Below are positions 51,636 to 59,266 of a stretch of DNA of 64,000 nucleotides, piece after piece. The notes under the pieces were generated by a model. It saw only the letters and a list, made by a program, of their open reading frames with translations, was not told the origin of the DNA and made no database searches. The DNA is from Rhabdothermincola salaria (GTDB taxonomy: Bacteria; Actinomycetota; Acidimicrobiia; Acidimicrobiales; Acidimicrobilacustridaceae). The position numbers were made by a program, and so were the translations under genes. The stretch is from NCBI RefSeq assembly GCF_021246445.1, contig NZ_JAJQXW010000003.1:310001-374000 (forward strand), written 5' to 3'. Position 1 is the first letter of the stretch. Each line of letters opens with the position of its first letter.

Positions 51636-51714
51636 AGTGATCCCCCGTCGTCGGAGTTCTCCGACCTCGGCGACGCCGACGTCGTGGGTGGGCCGGGTGC
51701 CCACCGGACGACGG

Positions 51715-51770
51715 AACCTAACGGGCGTTCACTTGAGCGAACAAACTGACTCCGTCAGATGACTCGGTCA
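51715..51770 (-). promoter_or_regulatory. Receptor 4 promoter with tandem TGAC-N3-GTCA palindromes
   Basis: On the minus strand TTGTTC (51739-51744) and TAGGTT (51715-51720) are separated by 18 bases, a good -35/-10 pair 80 bases before the GTG. Just upstream of the -35 lie TGACTCCGTCA (51747-51757) and TGACTCGGTCA (51760-51770), two near-identical palindromes with a 13-bp period. They look like a dimer-pair operator. Confidence 0.5.
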
Positions 51771-51804
51771 AGGAGTTGCCCGTACGCCCGGCTCCCGACA
51801 CGAG

Positions 51805-51836
51805 CACGGGCCCCGGCCTGGTGGCCGGGGCCCGTG
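51805..51836 (-). terminator. Strong terminator hairpin downstream of the OpuC-type operon
   Basis: CACGGGCCCCGGCC-tggt-GGCCGGGGCCCGTG, a perfect 14-bp stem, would block read-through from the operon at 52009 into receptor gene 4. Confidence 0.75.
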
Positions 51837-51992
51837 TCCCTGGGGGTCTTGCGCCGGGGCACGGAGTCGTGGACCCGGTGCCCTCGGTCGATGGGTGGTG
51901 CCGCCCGCGCCTGGCGCCGCCGCGGATCGGACGGTTGGCCGTGACTTCTGTCACAGACCGTAGGCCTTGCTGACGAGGGCGTCAACCACCTC

Positions 51993-52008
51993 GGCGCCGA
52001 TCGGCGCC
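51993..52008 (-). terminator. Hairpin directly after the OpuC-type receptor stop
   Basis: GGCGCCGATCGGCGCC is a 16-base perfect palindrome abutting the stop codon at 52009. It could be an mRNA 3'-end stabiliser or a first terminator. Confidence 0.5.
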
Positions 52009-52956
52009 TCAGGTCAGGCCGTTGTCGCTCAGGAAGGCGGCGACGATGGCCGAGGCGTCCTCGCGGTCGACCACGTAGGCCCGGTTCATCTCGGTGACGT
52101 TCTCGGTGGTCAGCGCCGCCGAGATCTCGTCGATCCGATCCACCAGGTCCTGGCCGTAGGCGTCGACGAGGGCCTGGGCCATCACCGGGACGATGTTCTC
52201 GGCCGGCAGCATGCCCTGATCGTCCTCCAGCACGACGAGGTCGTCGTCGATCAAGGGGGGATCGGTGGAGAAGGCCACCGCCACGTCGAACTCGCCACCT
52301 CGGAGGGCATCGATGCGACCGTCGTCGAGCGCCACCAGGTTCCCCGACATGTCGAGGCCGTAGGTCTCCTCCAGACCGGGGATGCAGAACGGGTTCGTCT
52401 CGCAGTCCGACGGTGCCCCGAGCCGGAGGTCCGCCCCGTTCTCGGCCAGGTCCGAGAGGGTCTCGATGCCCAGGTCCTCAGCCGTCTCCCGCAGCATCAC
52501 GAAGGCGTTGGTGTTGACCGCCTCGCTCGGCTCGGCCACCACGATGCCCTGCTCCTCGAGCAGGCTCGCCGCCTGGTCGGCGTTCTCGCCGACGTCGTTG
52601 CCCGCCGGGGCATCGGGATCGGCCAGGAAGTTCAGCATCGACCCGGCGTACTCGAGCGCGAAGTTCACGTCGCCGTTCTCGAAGGCCCCGTAGAGCAGGT
52701 CCCGGTAGCCGCCCAGGTCCTGGACCGAGGTCTGGTAGCCGGACTCGGCGAGGCCCTGGGCGTAGAGCTCGGAGAGCACGACGCTCTCGGGGAAGTCCTG
52801 GGCCCCGATGACGATGGCGGGACCGTCGGGGACGTCGGCGGCGTCGTCACCACCGGAGTCGTCACTGCCGCAGGCGGCCGCCGTGAGGCCCATCACCGCC
52901 AGGAGGGCGAAGAGGGCGAGCAGCGGACGGCGCCGCTGCGAACGGGTGCTGGTCAT
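52009..52956 (-). CDS. OpuC/OsmF-type quaternary amine ABC receptor lipoprotein
   Basis: This 315-residue extracytoplasmic protein belongs to the glycine betaine/choline/carnitine-binding OpuAC group. It has a lipobox (LLAVMGLTAAAC) and the family blocks IVIGAQDFPESVVLSELYAQ, YQTSVQDLGGYRDLLYGAFE, FALEYAGSMLNFL and LVVLEDDQGMLPAENIVPVM. The ATG follows an AAAGGA site. It is last in a four-gene operon with two permeases and an ATPase and follows the second permease gene by 50 bases. The receptor probably binds a compatible solute such as glycine betaine or choline. Confidence 0.9.
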   Translation of the reverse strand: MTSTRSQRRRPLLALFALLAVMGLTAAACGSDDSGGDDAADVPDGPAIVIGAQDFPESVVLSELYAQGLAESGYQTSVQDLGGYRDLLYGAFENGDVNFALEYAGSMLNFLADPDAPAGNDVGENADQAASLLEEQGIVVAEPSEAVNTNAFVMLRETAEDLGIETLSDLAENGADLRLGAPSDCETNPFCIPGLEETYGLDMSGNLVALDDGRIDALRGGEFDVAVAFSTDPPLIDDDLVVLEDDQGMLPAENIVPVMAQALVDAYGQDLVDRIDEISAALTTENVTEMNRAYVVDREDASAIVAAFLSDNGLT

Positions 52957-53006
52957 GGTGGGTTTCCTTTCGTGGGGAACGGTATGAGATCGGGTGGAGG
53001 TGGGCT

Positions 53007-53762
53007 TCAGCGCACCGGGAGCGCGCCGGCGACTGCGGCGCCGGGGTCGGCGGGGTCGACGGTTCGGCGTCGGCGCCAGCGGCCGCCGGAACCACCAGCC
53101 GTCCGCGTCCACGGTGTGAGCGCCCACTGGAGGGCACCGAGGACGATCTCGGCGAGCAGCCAGAGCGCCCCCACCGCCAGGGTGCCGACGACCAGCTTGG
53201 CGTCGTCGCGCTGGGCCAGACCCTCGGTGAGGTAGGACCCGAGGGCCTGGTAGCCGAAGATCGAGGCGAGCGTGGCGGTCGACATGACCTGCACCGTGGC
53301 GGTGCGGATGCCGGCCAGCACCAGCGGGAGAGCGACGGGGAGCTGGACCGAGAAGAGGACCTGGCGCCCGGACATGCCCATGCCGCGAGCCGCCTCGACC
53401 AGGGTGGCGTCGACCCCGCGGATGCCGGTCAGGGTGTTGGTGAACAGCGGCGGCACGGCCAACAGCACCAGCGCGACCACCGAGGGCCAGAAGCCGAGCC
53501 CCAGGCCCCACAGGATGGCGATGGGGAACAACAAGGCGATCACCGCGTAGGTGGGGACCGCCCGACCGGCGGTGACCGCGGCGTTGGCCACCGGTCCCCC
53601 TCGGCCGGTGTGGCCCACGACCACGGCCAGCGGTATGGCCACGACCATGGCGACGGCCATGGCCAGCAGGGACAGCTGGAGGTGGGCGACGGTGCGCTCG
53701 GGGAGCCCGCGGGGCCCGCTCCACTCGATGGTCTCCCACAACGACAGCACCACGGATGTCAC
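53007..53762 (-). CDS. OpuC-type ABC permease (1)
   Basis: This 251-residue membrane subunit has five to six helices (LSLLAMAVAMVVAIPLAVVV, YAVIALLFPIAILWGLGLGF) and the conserved BPD_transp_1 EAA loop (LVEAARGMGMSGRQVLFSVQ). The hydrophilic C terminus is Arg-rich (GGRWRRRRTVD). The GTG start overlaps the stop of permease 2. Two dissimilar permeases per operon are typical of OpuB/OpuC importers. Confidence 0.9.
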   Translation of the reverse strand: MTSVVLSLWETIEWSGPRGLPERTVAHLQLSLLAMAVAMVVAIPLAVVVGHTGRGGPVANAAVTAGRAVPTYAVIALLFPIAILWGLGLGFWPSVVALVLLAVPPLFTNTLTGIRGVDATLVEAARGMGMSGRQVLFSVQLPVALPLVLAGIRTATVQVMSTATLASIFGYQALGSYLTEGLAQRDDAKLVVGTLAVGALWLLAEIVLGALQWALTPWTRTAGGSGGRWRRRRTVDPADPGAAVAGALPVR

Positions 53763-54454
53763 GTCCCCACCGCCGCAGCTCGGCTCCACGGGGTCAGCTG
53801 CCGCTGCACGCCCCACAGGGCCAGATCGAGCAGCAGGGCCATCACGATCGACAGGCCCGCCCCGATCACGATCGGCGTGGGGAAGTTGTCACGGGAGAGC
53901 CCCATGTTGATGAGCGCCCCGTAGCCGCCCTCGCCGACCAGCGCCGAGATCGTCACCAGCCCGACCGTGCCCACGGTGGCGATGCGGATGCCGGCCATGA
54001 TGGTGGGCAGGGCCAGCGGCAGCTCCACGCTCCAGAAGCGCCGCCAGGGGCGAAGGCCCATGCCCGTCGCCGCCTCGCGCACCGTGGCCGGCACGCCCTC
54101 CATGCCGGCGATCATGTTCCGCACCAGCACGACCAGCGTGTAGAGCACCAACGCCACCAGAGCCGTGCTCGTGCCCAACCCGAGGCGAGGCACCAGGAAG
54201 CCGAAGAGGGCGATGCTCGGGATCGTGTAGAGCAGGCCGGTGCCCCACAAGATGGGCGTGGCCGTGACCCGCAGCTTCACCGCCACCGCCGAGAGCAGCG
54301 CCGAGATCACGATGCCGATGAGCATCGTGAGCGCGGTGAGCTCGAGGTGCTGGATCGTGCGCTCCCAGATGTCGTCGCTGTTGCGCGCCACCCAGTCCCA
54401 CCAGATCAGCGAGTTGGCGTCGTTGGCGAGGACCTGGGGGATGCCACCGCTCAC
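53759..54454 (-). CDS. OpuC-type ABC permease (2)
   Basis: This 231-residue membrane subunit pairs with permease 1. It begins with an amphipathic segment (DWVARNSDDIWERTIQHLEL) typical of the family, has five hydrophobic helices and an EAA loop (TVREAATGMGLRPWRRFWSV), and ends in RQLTPWSRA like its partner. The GTG start overlaps the ATPase stop and the stop overlaps permease 1, so the three genes are translationally coupled. Confidence 0.9.
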   Translation of the reverse strand: MSGGIPQVLANDANSLIWWDWVARNSDDIWERTIQHLELTALTMLIGIVISALLSAVAVKLRVTATPILWGTGLLYTIPSIALFGFLVPRLGLGTSTALVALVLYTLVVLVRNMIAGMEGVPATVREAATGMGLRPWRRFWSVELPLALPTIMAGIRIATVGTVGLVTISALVGEGGYGALINMGLSRDNFPTPIVIGAGLSIVMALLLDLALWGVQRQLTPWSRAAAVGT

Positions 54455-55437
54455 GTGAGGCTCCCGCTGATGGCCTCGACCGTGACGACGCCCACATGGT
54501 CGCCGTCGTGACCGAGCACCGCAGCCCGGTGGCCGGGAGCCCCGAGGAGGGTGTCGAGCGCGTCCTTGAGGGTGGTGGCCGGCTCGATGACCACGCCGTT
54601 GCCGTTGGCCGACATCGGGAGCAACGCGCCGGGGTCGATGTCGGCGACGGTGAGCAACGACAGCCGCTTGAGGGCGCGGTCGTTACCGAGGAAGCTCTCG
54701 ACGAACGGTGTGGCCGGGGCCCGCAGCAGCGCGTCAGGGGTGCCGTACTGCTCGATCACCCCGCCGACGTTCAGCAGCACCACCCGATCGGCGAGCTTGA
54801 TGGCCTCGTCGATGTCGTGGGTGACCAACAGGATCGTCTTGTGCAGGTTGCGTTGCAGCTCGAGGAGATCGTCCTGGAGACGGCCCCTGACCACCGGGTC
54901 GACGGCGGAGTAGGGCTCGTCCATCAACAGCACCGGCGGGTCGGCGGCCAGGGCCCGGGCGACGCCGACGCGCTGCTGCTGGCCACCGGAGAGCGCGCCG
55001 GGATAGCGGCCGAGGACCTCGGGATCGAGCCCCACCAGCCCGGTGAGCTCGGCCACCCGGGACTGGGTGCGCGCCTTGTCCCAGCCGAGCAGGGTGGGCA
55101 CGGTGGCGATGTTGGCCCCGACCGTGCGGTGGGGGAAGAGCCCGACCTGCTGGATGACGTAGCCGATGCCCCGGCGCAGCTCGTGGACCGGCATGGCGGT
55201 GGCATCACGGCCGTGCAGGAGGATCCGACCGCTGGTCGGCTCGATGAGCCGGTTGACCATCTTGAGGATGGTGGTCTTGCCGCAGCCCGAAGGTCCCACG
55301 AGGGCCACCAGCTCACCGGTGGGGACGTCGAGGTCGAGGGCGGCCACGGCCGGCGCCGCGGAGCCCTCGTAGTGCTTGGTGACCTGCTCCAGCCGGATGG
55401 CGGGCACGGGTACGGCTCCGCCCTCGACTCGGCTCAC
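54451..55437 (-). CDS. OpuC/ProV-type ABC transporter ATPase
   Basis: This 328-residue ATPase leads the operon. It has Walker A (LVGPSGCGKTTILKMVNRLI), the QQVGLFPHRTV Q-loop region typical of OpuCA, signature YPGALSGGQQQRVGVARAL, Walker B (PVLLMDEPYSAVDP) and an H-loop (LLVTHDIDEAIKLADRV). The C-terminal 80 residues resemble a single CBS-like module (LGHDGDHVGVVTVEAI), shorter than the paired CBS domains that sense ionic strength in OpuA. The GTG at 55437 follows GGGGAGGA. Confidence 0.92.
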   Translation of the reverse strand: MSRVEGGAVPVPAIRLEQVTKHYEGSAAPAVAALDLDVPTGELVALVGPSGCGKTTILKMVNRLIEPTSGRILLHGRDATAMPVHELRRGIGYVIQQVGLFPHRTVGANIATVPTLLGWDKARTQSRVAELTGLVGLDPEVLGRYPGALSGGQQQRVGVARALAADPPVLLMDEPYSAVDPVVRGRLQDDLLELQRNLHKTILLVTHDIDEAIKLADRVVLLNVGGVIEQYGTPDALLRAPATPFVESFLGNDRALKRLSLLTVADIDPGALLPMSANGNGVVIEPATTLKDALDTLLGAPGHRAAVLGHDGDHVGVVTVEAISGSLT

Positions 55438-55636
55438 GTGTCCTCCCCGCGTGTGCGGCCCCGGATCCGTCGTGACGGGAGATGGCGTTCGCCATCCCTG
55501 TGGGTCTTCGCCGGACACGTTACCGCCGCCGACGCGCCGAACCCCGGTCCGGCGAGAACGTGCTCGCGGGCGCCACCACGGCCCCCGAGATCGACGGAGG
55601 CACTCGCCCTGCCCTGGAGATCCGGGTTCCCGACCT

Positions 55637-55664
55637 CCGACCGGCCCGCCGGCGGGCCGGTCGG
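55637..55664 (-). terminator. Terminator of the amidohydrolase gene
   Basis: A 28-base perfect palindrome (CCGACCGGCCCGCC plus its complement) ends one base beyond the amidohydrolase stop codon on the minus strand. It also separates that gene from the OpuC-type operon. Confidence 0.7.
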
Positions 55665-55665
55665 C

Positions 55666-57384
55666 TCAGACGGCGACGGTCTCGGTGTCGCGGCCCGATC
55701 GCAGGGTGGTGCCGGGGGTGTCGCCGGTGACTCGGCCGTCGCGCACGATCTCGACCCCGTTGACGATGGTGCAGTCGATCCCCGTGGCCTCGCTGAAGAG
55801 ACGCCAACCGCCGCCCGGGAGGTCCTGGCGGGGCGCCACCGTGCCGGGTCCCACGGTGGCCGGGTCGAAGACGACGAGGTCGGCACACCACCCCTCGGCC
55901 ACCCGACCCCGGCCGGTGAGGCCGTAGAGGCGGGCCGGCGCCTCGGTGAAGAGCTGCACCGCCCGCTCGAGCGACATCAGCCCCCGGGCCCGCACGGCCT
56001 CGGCCAGGAAGCTCGTGTGGCAGGCGAAGGTCTTCATCATGTCGAGGTGGGCGCCGGCGTCGGACCCCCCGGCGATCACCCGGGGGTCGGTGTCGAGCAG
56101 ACGGACGCGCTCGGCCCACGAGCCGTCGTCGGTGCCGATGCTGACCGGCTCGAGGCCCGTCATGAGGTCGTCGGCGACCACGATGTCGAGGAGGGCGTCG
56201 ATGGGCTCGACCCCCCGCTCGACGGCGATGTCGGCCACGGTGCGGCCCACGACGTCGTGCAGGTCGGGTGAGACGGCGTCGACGATCGTGTAGGCGGCGT
56301 AGTCGGCGATGCTGTGGTTCGGCCCGGCCGTGGCTGCCGACTCGGCCAGGCGACGGCGCGTCTCCGGGTCGCCGAGCGCGGCCCGGCGCTGGTCGTGGGG
56401 CAGGTGCAACACCTCGGCCCAGCCGGGCACGATGTCGAGGACGAAGCCGGTGGCGAAGGACAGCCGCATGCGCATCGCCTCGGGCAGGCACAGCCCGACC
56501 ACGCGGCCGCCGCGAGCGGCGGCGTGGTCCGAGGCGGCCAGCTTGGCCTCACGCGAGGCCTTGGACTCCTCGCCGGCCGACACGACCATGACGTTCCAGT
56601 TGAGCGGCCGGCCGGCCGCGACCGACATGGCGGTCATGCGCTCGATCTCGGCGTCGGTGAAGCGGGCCCCGGCGCCGGGGATGAACTCCAGGGTGGTGCC
56701 CTCGTGGTCGCCGACCGCGCCGGCCAGGGCGACGAACTCGTCGTCGGTGGCGAAGCGCGACGGGACCGGACGGCCCTCGTGGTCGCTGTGGGTGGGCGAG
56801 GAGGTGCTCGAGAAGCCGAGGCCACCGGCGGCCAGGCTCTCGTGGAGCAGCGCCACCATGGCCTCGAGCTGGGCCGGGGAGGCCTCGTGGCCGACGGCAT
56901 CGGCACCCATGACCACCCGCCGCAGCGCGCTGTGGCCGACGAGGAACCCGGCGTTGACGGCCAGGCGACCGTCGAGGCGCTCGAGCCACGACCCGAAGCC
57001 GTCCCACTCCAGGTCGAGCCCGGCCTCGAGCGTCTCGACCGGCATGCCCTCGACGCGAGCGAGCATGGGCACCAGGTACTCGGCCGCCTCCGGCGTGGAC
57101 GGGGCGATGGAGAACCCGCAGTTGCCGCCGATGACGGTGGTGATCCCGTGCAGCGAGGACGGTGTGGCGGCCGGGTCCCACATGACCTGCGGGTCGTAGT
57201 GGGTGTGGAGGTCGATGAACCCCGGCGCCACCACGCGACCGGTGGCGTCGACCTCGCGGGCCGCGTCCTCGGTGACCTCCCCCACCACGACGATGCGGCC
57301 GTCGCGGACGCCGACGTCGGCGCGCACCGCCGGTGCGCCGGTGCCGTCGACGACGGTGCCACCACGGATGATCAGATCGAGCAT
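55666..57384 (-). CDS. N-acyl-D-amino-acid deacylase-like amidohydrolase
   Basis: This 572-residue metal-dependent hydrolase has the amidohydrolase barrel. The metal motif is GFIDLHTHYDPQV (HxH), with IGGNCGFSIAPS typical of D-aminoacylases, a VGHSALRR segment, and the barrel-closing Asp in IAGGSDAGAHLDM. The C-terminal beta sandwich carries the usual GRVAEGWCADLVVFDP. The family includes D-aminoacylases, dihydroorotase-like enzymes and others, so the substrate is only approximate. The ATG has a GGGGGT site. It is divergent from the hotdog pair across 99 bases. Confidence 0.85.
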   Translation of the reverse strand: MLDLIIRGGTVVDGTGAPAVRADVGVRDGRIVVVGEVTEDAAREVDATGRVVAPGFIDLHTHYDPQVMWDPAATPSSLHGITTVIGGNCGFSIAPSTPEAAEYLVPMLARVEGMPVETLEAGLDLEWDGFGSWLERLDGRLAVNAGFLVGHSALRRVVMGADAVGHEASPAQLEAMVALLHESLAAGGLGFSSTSSPTHSDHEGRPVPSRFATDDEFVALAGAVGDHEGTTLEFIPGAGARFTDAEIERMTAMSVAAGRPLNWNVMVVSAGEESKASREAKLAASDHAAARGGRVVGLCLPEAMRMRLSFATGFVLDIVPGWAEVLHLPHDQRRAALGDPETRRRLAESAATAGPNHSIADYAAYTIVDAVSPDLHDVVGRTVADIAVERGVEPIDALLDIVVADDLMTGLEPVSIGTDDGSWAERVRLLDTDPRVIAGGSDAGAHLDMMKTFACHTSFLAEAVRARGLMSLERAVQLFTEAPARLYGLTGRGRVAEGWCADLVVFDPATVGPGTVAPRQDLPGGGWRLFSEATGIDCTIVNGVEIVRDGRVTGDTPGTTLRSGRDTETVAV

Positions 57385-57469
57385 GACGTGTACCCCCGGG
57401 ACGTCTCGACCCCTCGCGGGTCCCGGCCATCCTGGCACCACCCCGGTGGGCGCTCCACCACGCGAACCG

Positions 57470-57475
57470 TAGGAT
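57470..57475 (+). promoter_or_regulatory. -10 hexamer of a probable leaderless promoter for the hotdog operon
   Basis: TAGGAT lies eight bases before the GTG at 57484, with no ribosome-binding site. Confidence 0.45.
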
Positions 57476-57483
57476 CGCCGTCC

Positions 57484-58314
57484 GTGAGCCGCCCCGTCCT
57501 CGACCGCCCGCCGTCCGACCACGTCCTGCGGGAGCTGGGCCTGGAGGTCGACCAGCGTGACGACGGCACCCTCATCGGCCACCTCCCGGTCACCGACGCG
57601 GTGCGGGCACCGTCGGGCGAACCGCTCCTCGGGGTGGTGGCCACGATGGTCGACATGATGGGGGGCATGGCGTCGATCCGGGCCTGCACCCCGGATCGGG
57701 TGGCCACCGCCGACATGAGCCTGCACCTGCTCCCCACGGGGGGCACCGACCGGCTCGACGGCACCATGCACATCCGGCGGCGAGGCCGGCGCACCCTGGT
57801 GGTGGAGGTCGAACTGTTCGGGGACCGCCGCCAGCCCGCCGGGTTGGCCACGCTCACCTTCGCCGTGCTCCCCCAACCACCCGGCGCCCCGGTGCTGCCG
57901 GCCATCGACCTCGGACGGCGTCCGGCCGTCGAGCCCTCCGGCGTCGGGGGCCGCCCCTTCCACCGGGCCCTCGGCCTGCGGTCCGCCACCCCCGGCGTCG
58001 TGGAGATCGACGTGGTGCCCGCCGTGCAGAACAGCCTCGGGGCCCTGAACGGCGGCTTCCTCACCTCCACCATCGACGCCGCCGTGGCCGGGGCCGCCAC
58101 CGAGATCATGGGCCGGCCGGCCGAGACGGTCGACCTGCAGGTGGCCTTCCTGGAGCTCGGACGGGTGGGGCCGGTCCGGTCCGTCGCCGAGCTCGTCGGC
58201 GACCGCGCCACCGCGGGGCACGACCGCCGGGCGGCCTTCGAGATCACGGTCCTCGACGGTGGCGCCGACGACGAGGTCCTCACCCGCGCCACCGCCGTGG
58301 CGGTGGCGCCGTGA
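57484..58314 (+). CDS. Double-hotdog thioesterase-like protein (1)
   Basis: This 276-residue protein contains two hotdog domains in tandem (about residues 1-135 and 150-276). The first has PLLGVVATMVDMMGGMASIR and the second LGALNGGFLTSTIDAAVAGA, the PaaI-like active-site helix regions in which an Asp or Gly activates water on an acyl-CoA thioester. Substrate length is unknown. The GTG start has a leaderless-type promoter. The stop overlaps the start of a second double-hotdog gene (GTGA). Confidence 0.78.
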   Translation: MSRPVLDRPPSDHVLRELGLEVDQRDDGTLIGHLPVTDAVRAPSGEPLLGVVATMVDMMGGMASIRACTPDRVATADMSLHLLPTGGTDRLDGTMHIRRRGRRTLVVEVELFGDRRQPAGLATLTFAVLPQPPGAPVLPAIDLGRRPAVEPSGVGGRPFHRALGLRSATPGVVEIDVVPAVQNSLGALNGGFLTSTIDAAVAGAATEIMGRPAETVDLQVAFLELGRVGPVRSVAELVGDRATAGHDRRAAFEITVLDGGADDEVLTRATAVAVAP

Positions 58315-59207
58315 GCTTCGCGACGGGGTGGTCCACGCTGGGCGACGGACCGCCGACGACCGCCCAGCTCGAGGCCATGGGGGCGGCGATGTCGATCTAC
58401 CTGCCCACCCCGATGAGCGAGACCCCGGATCCGGACGCGCCCGACGGCCCGCCCGTCGTCACCGCCGAGTGCGCGCTGCCCGACCACCTCCTCGAGGGCG
58501 GGCACCTGAGCTCAGGGGTCCTCGCCACCCTCGTCGACAACGTCGGGGGCATGGTCAGCGGGCTGGCCGCCCTGCCCGACTGGGTGGTCACCACCAACCT
58601 CTCGCTGCGCCGGGCCCCGGCGTCCGGGGCGACCCGCGGCCCCCTGGCGGTGACGGCCCGCCTGATGCGTCGGGGCCGCACGTCGGTCGTGGCCCGCATC
58701 CACGTCGACGACCGCGAGGGACGGTCGGTGGCCACGGCCTGGATGACCAGCAGCATCCTCGTGCCCGACGGGGGCCCGCCGCCGGTGCCTCGACCCCTGC
58801 GCCCCCATCGCCCGCCCACCGTCGACCACCCCTTGTACCGCAGCGCCCCGAGCGCGTTCTTCGCGCTCGAAGGGGGCGAGCACCCCGGGGAGGTGCGCAT
58901 CGACGCCCCTCCCCGACTGCGCAACCCGTGGGGCATCGTCCACGGCGGGGCCCTGGCCGTGGCGGTCGACGCCGCCGCCCGGGCGGCCGTGGCCCATCCC
59001 ACCGGCACCGACACCTCACCCGAACGGCTCGTGGTGTCAGACCTGGTCGTGCACTACCTCAGCCCGGGGCGGGTCGGCCCGATCGTGGCGGGCGGGGAGC
59101 TCGTCGGCTCGCGCCGCGGCGACCACCTCGTGCGGGTGACCGTGGCCGACCGGGGGGCCGACGACCGCCCGTTGGTCCTGGCCGTGGCCACCGTGGGCAC
59201 CCGCTGA
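58311..59207 (+). CDS. Double-hotdog thioesterase-like protein (2)
   Basis: This 298-residue neighbour of the preceding gene has the same two-hotdog layout (HLSSGVLATLVDNVGGMVSG in the first, NPWGIVHGGALAVAVDAAAR in the second). The second domain carries the HGG motif of PaaI thioesterases, whereas the first has a V-DNVGG variant, so probably only one half is catalytic. Coupled translation with protein 1 suggests a hetero-oligomer. The acyl-CoA ligase gene follows after 59 bases. Confidence 0.78.
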   Translation: MSFATGWSTLGDGPPTTAQLEAMGAAMSIYLPTPMSETPDPDAPDGPPVVTAECALPDHLLEGGHLSSGVLATLVDNVGGMVSGLAALPDWVVTTNLSLRRAPASGATRGPLAVTARLMRRGRTSVVARIHVDDREGRSVATAWMTSSILVPDGGPPPVPRPLRPHRPPTVDHPLYRSAPSAFFALEGGEHPGEVRIDAPPRLRNPWGIVHGGALAVAVDAAARAAVAHPTGTDTSPERLVVSDLVVHYLSPGRVGPIVAGGELVGSRRGDHLVRVTVADRGADDRPLVLAVATVGTR

Positions 59208-59266
59208 CGCCCCCGTCACCGGTGCGTCGCTAACCTCCCGGGAAGCCACCACAGGGGGAGACAGCC

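Larger units (their letters stand above)
51636..52008. other. Regulatory interval between receptor 4 and the OpuC-type operon
   Basis: This 373-base gap has no recognisable gene. It holds the receptor 4 promoter and tandem palindromes (51715-51770), a 14-bp-stem terminator (51805-51836), a CRP-like TGTGA-N6-TCACG on the minus strand near 51941-51956, and a hairpin at 51993-52008. Confidence 0.75.

Noticed and set aside
51727-51742. LexA-like box (GTTC...GAAC) upstream of receptor gene 4
   Set aside because: The half-sites are in the wrong order for an actinobacterial SOS box (GAAC-N4-GTTC) and it overlaps the -35 region.
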